Source of the DNA: Rhodanobacter glycinis
Lineage (GTDB): Bacteria > Pseudomonadota > Gammaproteobacteria > Xanthomonadales > Rhodanobacteraceae
DNA length: 64,000 bases
Assembly (NCBI RefSeq): GCF_006438785.1
Contig: NZ_RCZB01000004.1
Location: 67,810-131,809, forward strand
Direction of reading: 5' to 3'
Position numbers and translations under genes: made by a program. Every line of letters starts with the position of its first letter. The stretch's first letter is position 1. Of the stretch, positions 37,296 to 46,835 are shown piece by piece. The notes beneath the pieces are model-generated. The model was not told the origin of the DNA. It worked only from the letters and a program-made list of their open reading frames with translations, and made no database searches.

Positions 37296-37922
37296 ATGGA
37301 TACCGTGAGCAACATTATCGAATTGAAGAACACTGGCCAGCGCGCGCTGCTGCGTGAAGCGCAGCAGAAGCAGACCCTGGTTCGGCTGTGGCGCGAGGAT
37401 CTCGAGCACGGCAGTTTCTGCGGGTACGTGGGCGGTGTCGGGCGCGAGTTCTTTCTGCTCTGGGTGGTCGGCGACGGCATCACCTACGACGGCATGTACG
37501 TGATGCGCCATCGCGACATCTCCGAGCTGGAGGCGCCGGACAAGCACCATGCGTTCTTCGAGAAAGCGCTGGCGCTAAAGCACATCCTGCCACGCCCGCC
37601 GCGCGGTTTTCCGCTGGACAACATTCGCGAAGTCATTCAGGCCGCGGGTGCGCAGGCGCCGGTGATCGGCGTGCACGTGGACAGCGAGGACGAAGCCGAG
37701 GTCTGCTACATCGGCAGGCTGGTCAGCGTCGAGGAAGACGGTTTCAACATGCAGGAACTCAGTCCCGACGCGGAGTGGATGCGCGAGGCCAGTTTCTTCT
37801 CTTGGGACGAGGTTTCCACCGTCAGCATCGAGGACAGCTACGCGCAGTCACTGCTGGCCGTCGCCGGCGCGGCACCGGCGCTGGAACAGGGCGACGACTC
37901 CGGGATCGGCCGCGCGCACTGA
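37296..37922 (+). CDS. Conserved protein of unknown function
   Basis: A 208-residue soluble protein without signal peptide or membrane helix. It contains two similar beta-rich segments: LWREDLEHGSFCGYVGGVGREFFLL and VDSEDEAEVCYIGRLVSVEEDGFNM. These suggest a duplicated small-barrel fold. The C-terminus is acidic. I recognise no family with confidence. The ATG is preceded by a TAAAAT that could be a -10 element; if so, the in-frame GTG at 37305 may be the real start of a nearly leaderless message. Confidence 0.7.
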   Translation: MDTVSNIIELKNTGQRALLREAQQKQTLVRLWREDLEHGSFCGYVGGVGREFFLLWVVGDGITYDGMYVMRHRDISELEAPDKHHAFFEKALALKHILPRPPRGFPLDNIREVIQAAGAQAPVIGVHVDSEDEAEVCYIGRLVSVEEDGFNMQELSPDAEWMREASFFSWDEVSTVSIEDSYAQSLLAVAGAAPALEQGDDSGIGRAH

Positions 37923-38101
37923 GCGCACAGGCATGCCTCTTCCAACTGCAGCAGCTTTCCCTGCCAGTTTTGGGAATGTGAGGAAAAAAATTCGCGCTTT
38001 CGCGAAGTGACGTGGCGCCAATGGTTTCAGCTGTATCGCAGCAGCGGTTAAGCTCCCCCCGATAGCCGCGAAACCAGCGGCACGGCATACGGGAGCACCA
38101 C

Positions 38102-38998
38102 ATGACACGCATCGTCGTTGTCGGCAGCATCAACATGGATCTGGTTACCCAGGCGTCGCGCTTCGTCGGCCCCGGCGAGACCATCCTCGGCGAACGCTTC
38201 ATCACCGTACCGGGTGGCAAGGGTGCGAACCAGGCGGTGGCCGCGGCGCGGCTGGGCGCCGAGGTGGCGCTAGTCGGCGCCACCGGCGATGACGCGTTCG
38301 GCCGGCAACTTCGTCAAGGCCTGGCCGCCGAAAACATCGACCTCACCCGCGTCGCCCAACTCGACGACTGTGCCAGCGGCACCGCCTCGATTACCGTCGC
38401 CGGCGGCGAGAACCAGATCATCGTGGTGCCCGCCGCGAACGCGCGCGTTACGCCAGCGCAGGTCGAACAGGCACAGGCACTGATCGCCCGCGCCGACGCC
38501 GTGCTGGTGCAGATGGAGATCCCGCTGGACGCGGTGGAAGCTACCCTGCGCCTGGGCCACCAGTTTGGCGTGCCGGTGATCCTCAACTCGGCACCGGCGC
38601 AGAAGCTGCCTGCCGCGTGGCTGCAACTGGCCCGCTACGTTACGCCGAACCAGCATGAGCTGGCGATCCTGTTGGGCGCAGACCCGGATGAGGATTTCCG
38701 AACCCTGATGCAACGCGCGCCGTGCCCTGTCGTACTCACCCGCGGCGCCGAAGGTGCGTGGTATCGCGAACAGGGCGAACCGATTCATGAATCCGGTTTC
38801 CAGGTCAACGTCGTTGACAGCACCGGCGCTGGCGACACTTTCAATGCCGCATTGGCCGTATTCCTGCACGAAGGCCTGCCTATTGCCGTGCGCAAGGCCT
38901 GCGCTGCCGCTGCGTTGTCAGTAGGCAAGCTCGGTGCACAAGGTGGCATGCCGACATTGCGCGAGGTCGAAGCGCTGCTGATGCAGCAACCCGGCTGA
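38102..38998 (+). CDS. rbsK: Ribokinase
   Basis: A 298-residue PfkB-family sugar kinase. The substrate-binding GGKGANQA is at 38-45, and the anion-hole/catalytic motif DSTGAGDTF carries the base Asp245. The N-terminal IVVVGSINMDLV is the ribokinase opening. No ribose transporter or regulator is adjacent, so the gene may serve nucleoside-derived ribose. It converges with mnmE; the two stops are adjacent. Confidence 0.92.
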   Translation: MTRIVVVGSINMDLVTQASRFVGPGETILGERFITVPGGKGANQAVAAARLGAEVALVGATGDDAFGRQLRQGLAAENIDLTRVAQLDDCASGTASITVAGGENQIIVVPAANARVTPAQVEQAQALIARADAVLVQMEIPLDAVEATLRLGHQFGVPVILNSAPAQKLPAAWLQLARYVTPNQHELAILLGADPDEDFRTLMQRAPCPVVLTRGAEGAWYREQGEPIHESGFQVNVVDSTGAGDTFNAALAVFLHEGLPIAVRKACAAAALSVGKLGAQGGMPTLREVEALLMQQPG

Positions 38999-40345
38999 TC
39001 ATTTGCCGATGCAGAACGAACCGAAAATCGCCCCGAGCAGGTCGTCGCTGCTGTAGCTGCCGGTGATTTCACCGAGCGCGTGCTGGGCCTGACGCAGTTC
39101 CTCGGCGGCGAGTTCGCCGGCACGGCTGCCGGCCAGCACATGGCCGGCCTGATCGAGATGCGCGGTGACTTGCTGCAGTGCCAGCACATGTCGGCGGCGC
39201 GCGCTGAAGGCGCCTTCACCACTGCCGGCGCCGGCCAGTTGCTTGAGTTCATGGCGCAGGGCGTCGAGGCCGATACCGGTTTTGGCCGATGCCCACAGCC
39301 AGCGACAGTCACTGCGTCGTTCGCTGTGCGGAGCCATGCCGTCGAGATCGATCTTGTTGATCAGCAGCAACCGCTCGGCTTGTTTCGGCAGGTGCTCGAA
39401 CAGCGCGAGATCGGCCTGCGCGTGTTCGCTGTCGGTAACCAGCAACGCCACATCGGCGCGTTGCAGTTCGCCGTGGGCGCGACGCACGCCTTCGCGTTCG
39501 ACTTCGTCGTCGGTCTCACGCAAGCCGGCGGTGTCGGCCAGTTCCAGGGCAACGCCATCGAGGCTCAGCGCTTCGCGCAGCACATCACGCGTGGTGCCGG
39601 CAGCGGCGTTGACGATGGCGCGGTCGCTGCCGGCCAACGCATTCAGCAGGCTGGACTTGCCGGCGTTGGGACGACCGATGATCGCCACGCGCAGGCCGTC
39701 GTTGAGGCGCAGGCCGCGCTGGGCTTCGCGCAACAGCTCGGCCAGTTCGTCGCGTGCAGCCTGCAGTTGCTGGCCGATCGCCGGATCGGCGAGAAAGTCG
39801 ATTTCCTCTTCGGGAAAGTCGATGGCCGCCTCGATGTGCACGCGCAATGCGATCAACGATTGCAGCAAGGCTTCGACCTTGCGCGAGAACACGCCTTCCA
39901 TCGACTGCAACGCAGCACGTGCGCCGGCTTGCGAGCGTGCGGCGATCAGGTCGGCGACCGCTTCGGCCTGAGCCAGGTCGAGCTTGCCGTTGAGAAACGC
40001 CCGCTCGGTGAACTCGCCAGGCCGCGCCAGCCGCGCGCCGAGCTCGCATACGCGGCGCAGCAACAGATCGAGCAACACCGCGCTGCCGTGGCCTTGCAGC
40101 TCCAGCACCTGCTCGCCGGTATACGAGGCCGGGGCAGGGAAATGCAGCAGCAGGCCGCGGTCGATGAGCTCACCGTCGGCATCACGGAATGCGGCGAAAT
40201 GAGCATGGCGCGGCTGCGGCACACGGCCGAGCATGGCTTGTGCGATGCCCGGTACAGCCGGTCCGGACACGCGCACCACGCCGACGCCGGCCGCCCCGGG
40301 CGCACTGGCGATGGCGGCGATCGTGTCGATGGTGTGCTCGGTCAT
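38999..40345 (-). CDS. mnmE: tRNA modification GTPase MnmE (TrmE)
   Basis: A 448-residue GTPase that, with MnmG, makes the cmnm5 modification at U34 of tRNA. An N-terminal tetrahydrofolate-binding domain (about 1-120) is followed by a helical domain carrying the G domain (G1 GRPNAGKSS at about 224-232, G3 DTAG, G4 NKID). The C-terminal CIGK carries the essential cysteine (Cys446). It is the last gene of the minus-strand rpmH-rnpA-yidC-mnmE series. MnmG is not in the window. Confidence 0.97.
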   Translation of the reverse strand: MTEHTIDTIAAIASAPGAAGVGVVRVSGPAVPGIAQAMLGRVPQPRHAHFAAFRDADGELIDRGLLLHFPAPASYTGEQVLELQGHGSAVLLDLLLRRVCELGARLARPGEFTERAFLNGKLDLAQAEAVADLIAARSQAGARAALQSMEGVFSRKVEALLQSLIALRVHIEAAIDFPEEEIDFLADPAIGQQLQAARDELAELLREAQRGLRLNDGLRVAIIGRPNAGKSSLLNALAGSDRAIVNAAAGTTRDVLREALSLDGVALELADTAGLRETDDEVEREGVRRAHGELQRADVALLVTDSEHAQADLALFEHLPKQAERLLLINKIDLDGMAPHSERRSDCRWLWASAKTGIGLDALRHELKQLAGAGSGEGAFSARRRHVLALQQVTAHLDQAGHVLAGSRAGELAAEELRQAQHALGEITGSYSSDDLLGAIFGSFCIGK

Positions 40346-40421
40346 TTCGTGGACTCTAAACGAAGTCAGCCGCGCCGGTTGCCCGATCGCGGCTGACTTG
40401 TGTTTGTGCAGCGGGTCGCGC

Positions 40422-42164
40422 TCAGGCAGCCTTGACCACGTCCTGCTCGCGATCGACGTGATGGGTGACCCACCACTGCTGGCCCAGACCGACCAGACCG
40501 TTGACCGCGTAGTACAGGCACAGGCCGGCGGGGAAGAACGCGAACATCACCGTGAACAGCAGCGGCATCACCTTCATCATCTTCGCCTGGGCCGGATCCA
40601 TGCCTGCGGCGACCGGATTGAGCCACTGCGTGCCCAGCATCACCAGTGCATAGATGATCGGCAGGATGTAGAACGGGTCGGGTGCACTGAGGTCGGGAAT
40701 CCACAGGAACGCGGCGTGGCGCAGTTCCAGGCTGTACTCCAGCACGTAGAACAGGCCGTAGAACACCGGCATGGTGATCAGCACCGGCAGGCAGCCGCCC
40801 ATCGGGTTGACCTTCTCCTTCTTGTACAGCTCCATGGTGGCCTGCTGCATCTTGACCTTGTCGTCGCCGTAACGCTCCTTCAGCGCCTGGATCCGCGGCG
40901 CCAGCTTGCGCATCTTGGCGCTGGACTTGTATTGCACCGCCGTGAGCTTCCAGCTCAGGCCCTTGATCAGCAGCACCAGCAGAATGATGGACAGACCCCA
41001 GTTCTTGCTGATCGCGTGGAACTGCGACAGCACCCAGTGCATCGGCACGGCGATGACCTTGAACATGCCGTAGTCGATGGTCAGGTCCAGTCCGGGCGCG
41101 ACCGCGTCCAGCGTGCCTTGCACGTTCGGACCGAGGTACAGACGTGTCTGGCTGGTGAAGCTCTGACCCGGCGCCACGCTCAAGGTGGGGCCGACTGCAC
41201 GGATCAGGTAGCGCGGCTGCGCGCTGTCCGGGTTGATCGTCTGCGTGGTGTACTGATCGGTCTCGCCGGCCGGCGGAATCCACGCGGTGACGAAATACAA
41301 CCGCAGCATCGCCGCCCAGCCGCCCTTGATCTGGCTGTTGAGCTGATCCTTCTCTTTCTTGAAATCCGCGAGCGACAGCTTCTCGAACTTCTCGCCGGTG
41401 TACCAGGCAGCACCCTGGAAGCTGCGTGTCTCGGGATTGGTGTAGTTCGCCAGCCAGTTACTCGCCTTCGGCGGCTCGACCCGCAGCAGCTGCAGGTAGG
41501 CATTGCCCTGCCATGCCTGCGCCGCACCGTTGTCGATGCGCTGGCTCATGCCAATGACATAGCTGCCGCGCTTGAAACTGTAGGTCTTGGTGACCTTGAG
41601 GCCGGCGGCATCCTGCCAGGTCAGGTCGACATTCAGCTCGTTCTGGCCGTCGGCCAGCGTGTAGGCGGTCTGCGCACTCTGGAACAATGCCTGATGATTC
41701 GGCTGATCCTGCGGCGCGGTATCGCTGCTGCTGACCAGGCCGCTCTGTGCCACGAAGTAATGCTTGTCGTCGTTGGCCAACAGCACGGTCGGCGGCGGAT
41801 TCGGCGCCTTGTGCGTGCGCGGCGCGTTGGGATAAGCCAGCAGATCCGCATGCACCACGCTGCCGCCGCGAGTGTCCACGCTCAGATGCAGCACATCGGT
41901 GTTGATGGTGATCAACTGCGACGGCGACGGCGCGGCATGCGCGACGTCGGTAGCGATCGCCGCTGCCGTACCGGATGCTGCGGTCGGCGTCGCCGTGGTC
42001 GGGATCGCCCCCGGCACACTGCCATCGGCTAACGGAATGGCTGCGCTGGATGCACTGGCTGCCGCAACCGGCGGCGGCGGCGCGTAGTCCTTCTCCCAGG
42101 CGATGAACAGCAGGTAGGCCACGGCCAGCAGGGCGAACATGAGGAAGGTGCGCGTTTGATTCAT
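40422..42164 (-). CDS. yidC: Membrane protein insertase YidC
   Basis: A 580-residue Oxa1-family insertase. It has an N-terminal signal-anchor helix (about 5-22), a long variable Ala/Thr/Pro-rich periplasmic start, the large beta-sandwich P1 domain (about 75-350), then the five-helix core. Core landmarks are WGLSIILLVLLIKGLSWKLT, MRKLAPRIQALKERYGDDK and the GGCLPVLITMPVFYGLFYVL segment. The gene yidD, often found between rnpA and yidC, is absent: only 64 bases separate the two. Confidence 0.96.
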   Translation of the reverse strand: MNQTRTFLMFALLAVAYLLFIAWEKDYAPPPPVAAASASSAAIPLADGSVPGAIPTTATPTAASGTAAAIATDVAHAAPSPSQLITINTDVLHLSVDTRGGSVVHADLLAYPNAPRTHKAPNPPPTVLLANDDKHYFVAQSGLVSSSDTAPQDQPNHQALFQSAQTAYTLADGQNELNVDLTWQDAAGLKVTKTYSFKRGSYVIGMSQRIDNGAAQAWQGNAYLQLLRVEPPKASNWLANYTNPETRSFQGAAWYTGEKFEKLSLADFKKEKDQLNSQIKGGWAAMLRLYFVTAWIPPAGETDQYTTQTINPDSAQPRYLIRAVGPTLSVAPGQSFTSQTRLYLGPNVQGTLDAVAPGLDLTIDYGMFKVIAVPMHWVLSQFHAISKNWGLSIILLVLLIKGLSWKLTAVQYKSSAKMRKLAPRIQALKERYGDDKVKMQQATMELYKKEKVNPMGGCLPVLITMPVFYGLFYVLEYSLELRHAAFLWIPDLSAPDPFYILPIIYALVMLGTQWLNPVAAGMDPAQAKMMKVMPLLFTVMFAFFPAGLCLYYAVNGLVGLGQQWWVTHHVDREQDVVKAA

Positions 42165-42228
42165 CGCGTAGCAGATCCGGGTAACGCCACGACACTGTGC
42201 AACGCCGCGGAGGCAGAAAAAGAAAAGG

Positions 42229-42633
42229 TCAACGTCCGATTGTGGTGGTGTCGTCAGCCCGCTTCAATGGTTCGGGAGTCCCGGGCCGGCTCGCCAGCAG
42301 CTTTTTCCACAACCCGTCGATCTCGACCAGCAGTTGCGTACCGGGTACGCCGGCCGCCTGTTCGCGTGCCATCACCATCAGATCAACCGCAGGCAGCTGG
42401 TGACGGACGCGGCGGAACGACTCCCGCAGCAGGCGCTTGATCCGGTTGCGCTCGACCGCGCGTTTGGACACGCGCTTGGAGATCGCCAGACCGAGCCGGG
42501 CGTGGCCCAGGTCGTTGTCTCGATAACGCATATGAAAACAGCGGCCGCCTGCGCGTCCGCTGCTTGTCCGCAAGGCGGCAAAGTCACCCGGCCGACGTAG
42601 CCGCGCATCGCGCGGCAGCCCGGCGGTGAACAT
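42229..42633 (-). CDS. rnpA: Ribonuclease P protein component
   Basis: A 134-residue basic protein that assists the RNase P RNA in tRNA 5' processing. The signature ISKRVSKRAVERNRIKRLLR is present, preceded by ARLGLA. The C-terminal 20 residues are a non-conserved extension. It starts 14 bases after the rpmH stop, as in most bacteria. Confidence 0.95.
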   Translation of the reverse strand: MFTAGLPRDARLRRPGDFAALRTSSGRAGGRCFHMRYRDNDLGHARLGLAISKRVSKRAVERNRIKRLLRESFRRVRHQLPAVDLMVMAREQAAGVPGTQLLVEIDGLWKKLLASRPGTPEPLKRADDTTTIGR

Positions 42634-42647
42634 GACGCTCGTACCGA

Positions 42648-42782
42648 TTACGGGATCAGGCGCTTGCGGCCCTTGGCGCGACGGGCATTGAGGATCTTGC
42701 GACCGTCGGCGGTGGCCATACGGGCACGAAAACCGTGTGTGCGGGCGCGCTTGAGCTTGCTGGGCTGGAAAGTCCGCTTCAT
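42648..42782 (-). CDS. rpmH: 50S ribosomal protein L34
   Basis: A 44-residue ribosomal protein, beginning [20 protein letters not shown] and ending in a basic KGRKRLIP tail. Both length and sequence are typical. It is the first gene of the leftward series from the origin; DnaA boxes lie in its upstream region. Confidence 0.97.
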   Translation of the reverse strand: MKRTFQPSKLKRARTHGFRARMATADGRKILNARRAKGRKRLIP

Positions 42783-42972
42783 GGCTTACTCCGAAGGGAA
42801 TGTGGATAAAAAGGTTGGAAAGTATGTGGGGTATTCGCGGGTGCTGTCAAATGGCGCCCGATGACAACCTGTGGATAGTCATGTGGATATCCGGGGGCGG
42901 CAGTGCGAAGGCTGCTGCTAGACTAGCCCATTCCCCGCGCGCAAGCGCCCGAAGCTGTGGCTGATTTTATTC
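42783..42972. promoter_or_regulatory. rpmH-dnaA divergent promoter region with three DnaA boxes
   Basis: Three DnaA-box-like 9-mers, in the same orientation, are visible: TGTGGATAA at 42801-42809 (perfect reverse complement of TTATCCACA), TGTGGATAG at 42870-42878 and TGTGGATAT at 42882-42890. They suit autoregulation of dnaA and may contribute to the origin. Confidence 0.8.
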
Positions 42973-44307
42973 ATGAGTGATCTGTGGCGGCGCTGCCTTG
43001 AGCGCCTCGAAGGCGATTTGAGCGCCGAAGACCTGCATACCTGGTTGATGCCATTGCAGGCGCGCGACGATGCCGACGGCCTGCAGCTGTTCGCACCCAA
43101 TTCCTACACCCTGGATACCGTGCGCGAGCGCTATCTGCCACAGATCGAGCTCGTGCTGCAGCAGCTGGGCGGCAAGCCATGGCCGGTGCGACTGGAGGTC
43201 GGCTCCAATTCGGCCCGAACGACGCCGGCGGTCAAGCCTGTCGCCGCGCCCAAGGCGCGACCCGCCGCGCCGCCGGCTCCTGCCTTTCATCACAACCTGG
43301 ACCCGCACTACACCTTCGAGACCTTTGTCGAAGGCAAGTCGAACCAGCTCGGCAAGGCAGCCGCGATGCAGGTGGCGACCAATCCGGGTCGCGCCTACAA
43401 CCCGCTGCTGTTGTACGGCGGCACCGGATTGGGCAAGACCCACCTGATGCACGCTGCGGGCAACCTGATGCGCGAGCGCAATCCCGACTTCAAGGTGATG
43501 TACCTGCGCTCGGAGCAGTTCGTCGGCTCGATGATCGAGGCGTTGCGGGCGAAGAGCATGGACGAGTTCAAACGGCGCTTCCGCTCGGTCGACGCGTTGC
43601 TGATCGACGACATCCAGTTCTTTGCGGGCAAGGACACTACACAGGAAGAATTCTTCCACACGTTCAACGCGTTGTTCGAATCCAAGCAGCAGATCATCCT
43701 GACTTGCGATCGCTACCCGAAGGAAGTGGACAAGCTCGAGCCGCGGCTGAAATCGCGCCTCGGTTGGGGTCTCTCGGTGGCCATCGAGCCGCCCGATTTC
43801 GAGACACGGGCGGCGATCCTGTTGGCCAAGGCGCATGAGAAGGGCGTGGCTGTGGATGAAAACGTGGCCATGCTGCTGGCTAAACGCATCCGTTCCAACG
43901 TGCGTGACCTCGAAGGTGCGTTGAACACACTGGCGGCCCGTGCCAATTTCTACGGCAAGCCGATCACCACCGATTTCGCCGAGGAAACCCTGCGCGACCT
44001 GCTGGCTACGCATGCTCAGGCCATCACGATCCCCAACATCCAGAAAATCACCGCCGAATATTTCAACGTGCGACTGCAGGACCTGCTGTCCAAACGCCGC
44101 GTGCGCTCGCTGGCGCGGCCACGCCAGATCGCCATGACGCTGTCCAAGGAGCTGACCGAACACAGTCTGCCGGAGATCGGCGAAGCGTTCGGCGGTCGTG
44201 ACCACACGACCGTAATGCATGCCTGCAAGACGATCCGGAAGTTTGTCGAGACCGATCCGCGAATGCGCCAGGACTGGGAACAGCTGATCCGCACACTGAC
44301 CGGCTGA
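42973..44307 (+). CDS. dnaA: Chromosomal replication initiator DnaA
   Basis: A 444-residue AAA+ initiator. Domain I (about 1-75) is followed by a short Ala/Pro-rich linker (about 80-105). Domain III has Walker A GGTGLGKT at 149-156 and Walker B LLIDD with Asp212/Asp213. The C-terminal DNA-binding domain carries the signature GGRDHTTV at 407-414. All parts are intact. DnaA boxes flank the gene on both sides, and dnaN-recF-gyrB follow. Confidence 0.98.
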   Translation: MSDLWRRCLERLEGDLSAEDLHTWLMPLQARDDADGLQLFAPNSYTLDTVRERYLPQIELVLQQLGGKPWPVRLEVGSNSARTTPAVKPVAAPKARPAAPPAPAFHHNLDPHYTFETFVEGKSNQLGKAAAMQVATNPGRAYNPLLLYGGTGLGKTHLMHAAGNLMRERNPDFKVMYLRSEQFVGSMIEALRAKSMDEFKRRFRSVDALLIDDIQFFAGKDTTQEEFFHTFNALFESKQQIILTCDRYPKEVDKLEPRLKSRLGWGLSVAIEPPDFETRAAILLAKAHEKGVAVDENVAMLLAKRIRSNVRDLEGALNTLAARANFYGKPITTDFAEETLRDLLATHAQAITIPNIQKITAEYFNVRLQDLLSKRRVRSLARPRQIAMTLSKELTEHSLPEIGEAFGGRDHTTVMHACKTIRKFVETDPRMRQDWEQLIRTLTG

Positions 44308-44558
44308 CTCTACATTGGCGGGCTGCAAAGATTATGGATAACAGGGGCTTCAAGCTGTGGATAATGGGTGGATGAATTGGCACCTCGAGTTATCCACAAA
44401 AGGTCCACAGTCTGCCAGCCTTTCCGGGCACAGCCTAAAACACAGTCAAGCAATTGATTTTGAATAAAAAAACAAGATTAAAAAGTTACCCACAGCGCCT
44501 ACAACAACCACTAAACTTCTTTTAAAGACAGAACAGCAGGTATAGGGGAAGCAAAGCC
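44308..44558. other. oriC: Putative replication origin (oriC) between dnaA and dnaN
   Basis: The 251-bp gap has DnaA-box-like 9-mers TGTGGATAA (44356-44364), TTATCCACA (44390-44398, perfect) and TTACCCACA (44486-44494). An A+T-rich tract (about 44447-44530, including GAATAAAAAAACAAGATTAA) beside the last box could serve as the unwinding element. This boxes-plus-AT-tract layout next to dnaA is typical of bacterial origins. The exact boundaries are inferred. Confidence 0.8.
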
Positions 44559-45659
44559 ATGCAATTCAGCATCCAACGAGAAGCTCTGCTCAAACCATTA
44601 CAGCAAGTGGTCGGCGTGGTTGAGCGCCGCCAGACCCTACCCGTACTGGCCAACCTTCTGGTCAAGGTAAGTGCCGGCAAGTTGTCGCTGACAGGCACCG
44701 ATCTGGAAGTGGAAATGGTTGCCACCACGGACGCTGAAAAGCTCGTTGATGGGGAAATCACCATACCCGCGCGCAAGCTGTTCGACATCGTGCGAGCGCT
44801 TCCCGACGGCGCGCGGATCGAGCTCAAGCTCAATGGCGACCGCGTTGCCCTCAACGCCGGGCGTAGCCGTTTCACGCTGACGACCTTGCCCGCTAGCGAG
44901 TTCCCCACGATCGATGAAATCGAATTGGTGGAAAAGGTCAGTTTGCCCGAGGAGGCCTTGCGCGATCTGATGGAGCGCACCTCGTTCGCCATGGCGAACC
45001 AGGACGTGCGCTATTACTTGAACGGGATGTTGCTGGACTTGCAGGAGCACACGTTGCGCTGCGTGGCTACCGACGGCCATCGCCTGGCAATGAAGGAAAC
45101 CGAACTGCAGAGTTCGGTAAGTACGCGCCGGCAGATCATCATCCCGCGCAAGGGCGTCAACGAACTGGTTGGTCTGCTGGAAGCCGGCGATGGTCAGGTC
45201 GAACTCGAATTTGGCCGCAACCATCTGCGAGTGCGTCGTGGTGATGTGGTGTTCACCTCCAAACTGATTGACGGCCGTTTCCCGGATTACGAAGCTGTCA
45301 TTCCGCTCGGCGCCGACAAGACCGCCACGCTGGACCGCGAAGTTTTACGAGGTGCCTTGCAGCGCGCGGCGATCCTGTCGAATGAAAAATACCGCGGCGT
45401 GCGGTTGGAATTGTCACCGGGCAAACTGCGCATCGTGGCGCACAACCCGGAGCAGGAAGAAGCCGTCGAGGAAGTCGAGGCCGAAACCCACGTGTCGGAT
45501 CTGGCGGTGGGTTTCAACGTGGGCTACCTGCTTGATGCCCTGGCTGCCTTGCGCGGCGACAAAGCCAGGCTCAGCCTGCGTGACGCTCAATCCAGCTGCT
45601 TGGTGCAGGAGCACGACAACGAGCACGCTCGTCACGTGATCATGCCGTTGCGACTCTGA
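44559..45659 (+). CDS. dnaN: DNA polymerase III beta subunit (sliding clamp)
   Basis: A 366-residue clamp built of three homologous domains. The N-terminal MQFSIQREALLKPLQQVVGV and the C-terminal HVIMPLRL are canonical; the latter forms the edge that binds polymerase and partner proteins. The length is normal. It lies between the putative origin and recF. Confidence 0.98.
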   Translation: MQFSIQREALLKPLQQVVGVVERRQTLPVLANLLVKVSAGKLSLTGTDLEVEMVATTDAEKLVDGEITIPARKLFDIVRALPDGARIELKLNGDRVALNAGRSRFTLTTLPASEFPTIDEIELVEKVSLPEEALRDLMERTSFAMANQDVRYYLNGMLLDLQEHTLRCVATDGHRLAMKETELQSSVSTRRQIIIPRKGVNELVGLLEAGDGQVELEFGRNHLRVRRGDVVFTSKLIDGRFPDYEAVIPLGADKTATLDREVLRGALQRAAILSNEKYRGVRLELSPGKLRIVAHNPEQEEAVEEVEAETHVSDLAVGFNVGYLLDALAALRGDKARLSLRDAQSSCLVQEHDNEHARHVIMPLRL

Positions 45660-45755
45660 CCCTCTTCGCATGGTTCGCACCATGTGCTGTAAATACAGGC
45701 TACGCCGGGGTTTCCAACAGGGACTCCGGCGTTCTTGCTTGTGGGCGCGCATGAC

Positions 45756-46835
45756 ATGAGGCTGGAACAACTGCGCATGCAGGGTCTACGTTGCATCACG
45801 GACGTTGGCGTTATGCTGGATCCCGGCATCAACCTTTTCGTGGGTGCCAACGGGGCGGGCAAGACCAGCGTGCTGGAAGCGGCTTTCCTGCTGTCGCATG
45901 CTCGCTCGTTCCGAAGCGGTGCCAAAGAGGCGTTGTTGCAGCGGGGGACCACCCAGTTGTCGGTATTCGCCGAGATCCGGCACGCGGATGATCGTGTTTG
46001 CCGGGTGGGCCTCGGCCGGGGCGGTGCCCGCTGGGAGGCAAAAGTGGATGGCACCAGTGTCGCCATCGGTCAACTGGTACGCGAGTGCGCCGTCGTTTGC
46101 TTTGAACCAGGCTCGCACGCGTTGATCGCCGGTGCCGCGGAGGAACGCCGCCGCTTTCTTGATTGGGGTGTGTTCCACGTGGAACGCGACTTCCTGTCCA
46201 GCTGGCGCCGTTATCAACGCGCCCTGAAACAGCGCAACAGTTTGTTGCGCTCGGCATTGGCACCCACGGAAGAGTTGTTTGCACCATGGGAGGTTGAGCT
46301 GGTCCAGTCCGGTCAACACATCGACAGCCAGCGGCGAGCTTATCTGGATCTTCTGCAACCGAAGCTGCAGGCGAGCATCGCTGGTTTGCTGCCAGAACTG
46401 GGAGCGGTGGATCTCCGTTATCGCCGCGGCTGGCCAGAAGATCAGGACTTGGCCCAGCAGCTGCGGGCGCAACGGGGCAGGGATCTGGCGCGCGGCCACA
46501 CTACCTTCGGCGTTCATCGGGCCGACTGGTCGATCGTGTTCGAACAGGCGCCGCTTCGCGAGCACCTGTCGCGAGGCCAGGAAAAGCTGACTGCGCTAGC
46601 GTGCATGCTGGCGCAGGCGGAGCTGTATGCCGAGCACTCTGGTGAGTGGCCGATTGTCTGTCTGGACGATCTCGCCTCCGAGCTGGATCAGTCTCATCAG
46701 GCTGCCGTAGTCGCCCAACTGAGTGCAGCGAATGCCCAGGTGTTGCTCACGGGGACCGAGGTGCCTCAGGCCTTGGCGACGGTGCCAACGCGCGTGTTCC
46801 ACGTGGAACAAGGTCAACTGACACGCCTGCTATAA
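45756..46835 (+). CDS. recF: DNA replication and repair protein RecF
   Basis: A 359-residue SMC-like ATPase for gap repair. Walker A GANGAGKTS begins at residue 30, the signature is in LSRGQEKL, and Walker B is in CLDDLASELD. The ATG at 45756 is used; an upstream in-frame TTG at 45735 is possible. The gene contains two parS sequences, both in the same frame and both coding VFHVE (residues 139-143 and 347-351). The gyrB promoter -10 lies at its very end. Confidence 0.96.
   Translation: MRLEQLRMQGLRCITDVGVMLDPGINLFVGANGAGKTSVLEAAFLLSHARSFRSGAKEALLQRGTTQLSVFAEIRHADDRVCRVGLGRGGARWEAKVDGTSVAIGQLVRECAVVCFEPGSHALIAGAAEERRRFLDWGVFHVERDFLSSWRRYQRALKQRNSLLRSALAPTEELFAPWEVELVQSGQHIDSQRRAYLDLLQPKLQASIAGLLPELGAVDLRYRRGWPEDQDLAQQLRAQRGRDLARGHTTFGVHRADWSIVFEQAPLREHLSRGQEKLTALACMLAQAELYAEHSGEWPIVCLDDLASELDQSHQAAVVAQLSAANAQVLLTGTEVPQALATVPTRVFHVEQGQLTRLL
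46171..46186. promoter_or_regulatory. parS: parS site 1 (ParB-binding centromere sequence) inside recF
   Basis: TGTTCCACGTGGAACG matches the parS palindrome TGTTCCACGTGGAACA at 15 of 16 positions. It lies in the recF coding frame (VFHVE). The intact ParB/ParA pair at 4.7-6.4 kb would recognise it. Confidence 0.88.
46795..46810. promoter_or_regulatory. parS: parS site 2, perfect 16-bp palindrome at the 3' end of recF
   Basis: TGTTCCACGTGGAACA is a perfect palindrome identical to the Pseudomonas-type parS. It ends 20 bases before the TATAAT that probably serves gyrB, so bound ParB could affect gyrB transcription. Confidence 0.92.

Noticed and set aside
37991..38006. TTCGCG-CTTT-CGCGAA hairpin with an adjacent A-run before the ribokinase gene
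   Set aside because: The T-run would follow only on the minus strand, where no gene ends; for the plus strand it is not a terminator. Probably incidental.
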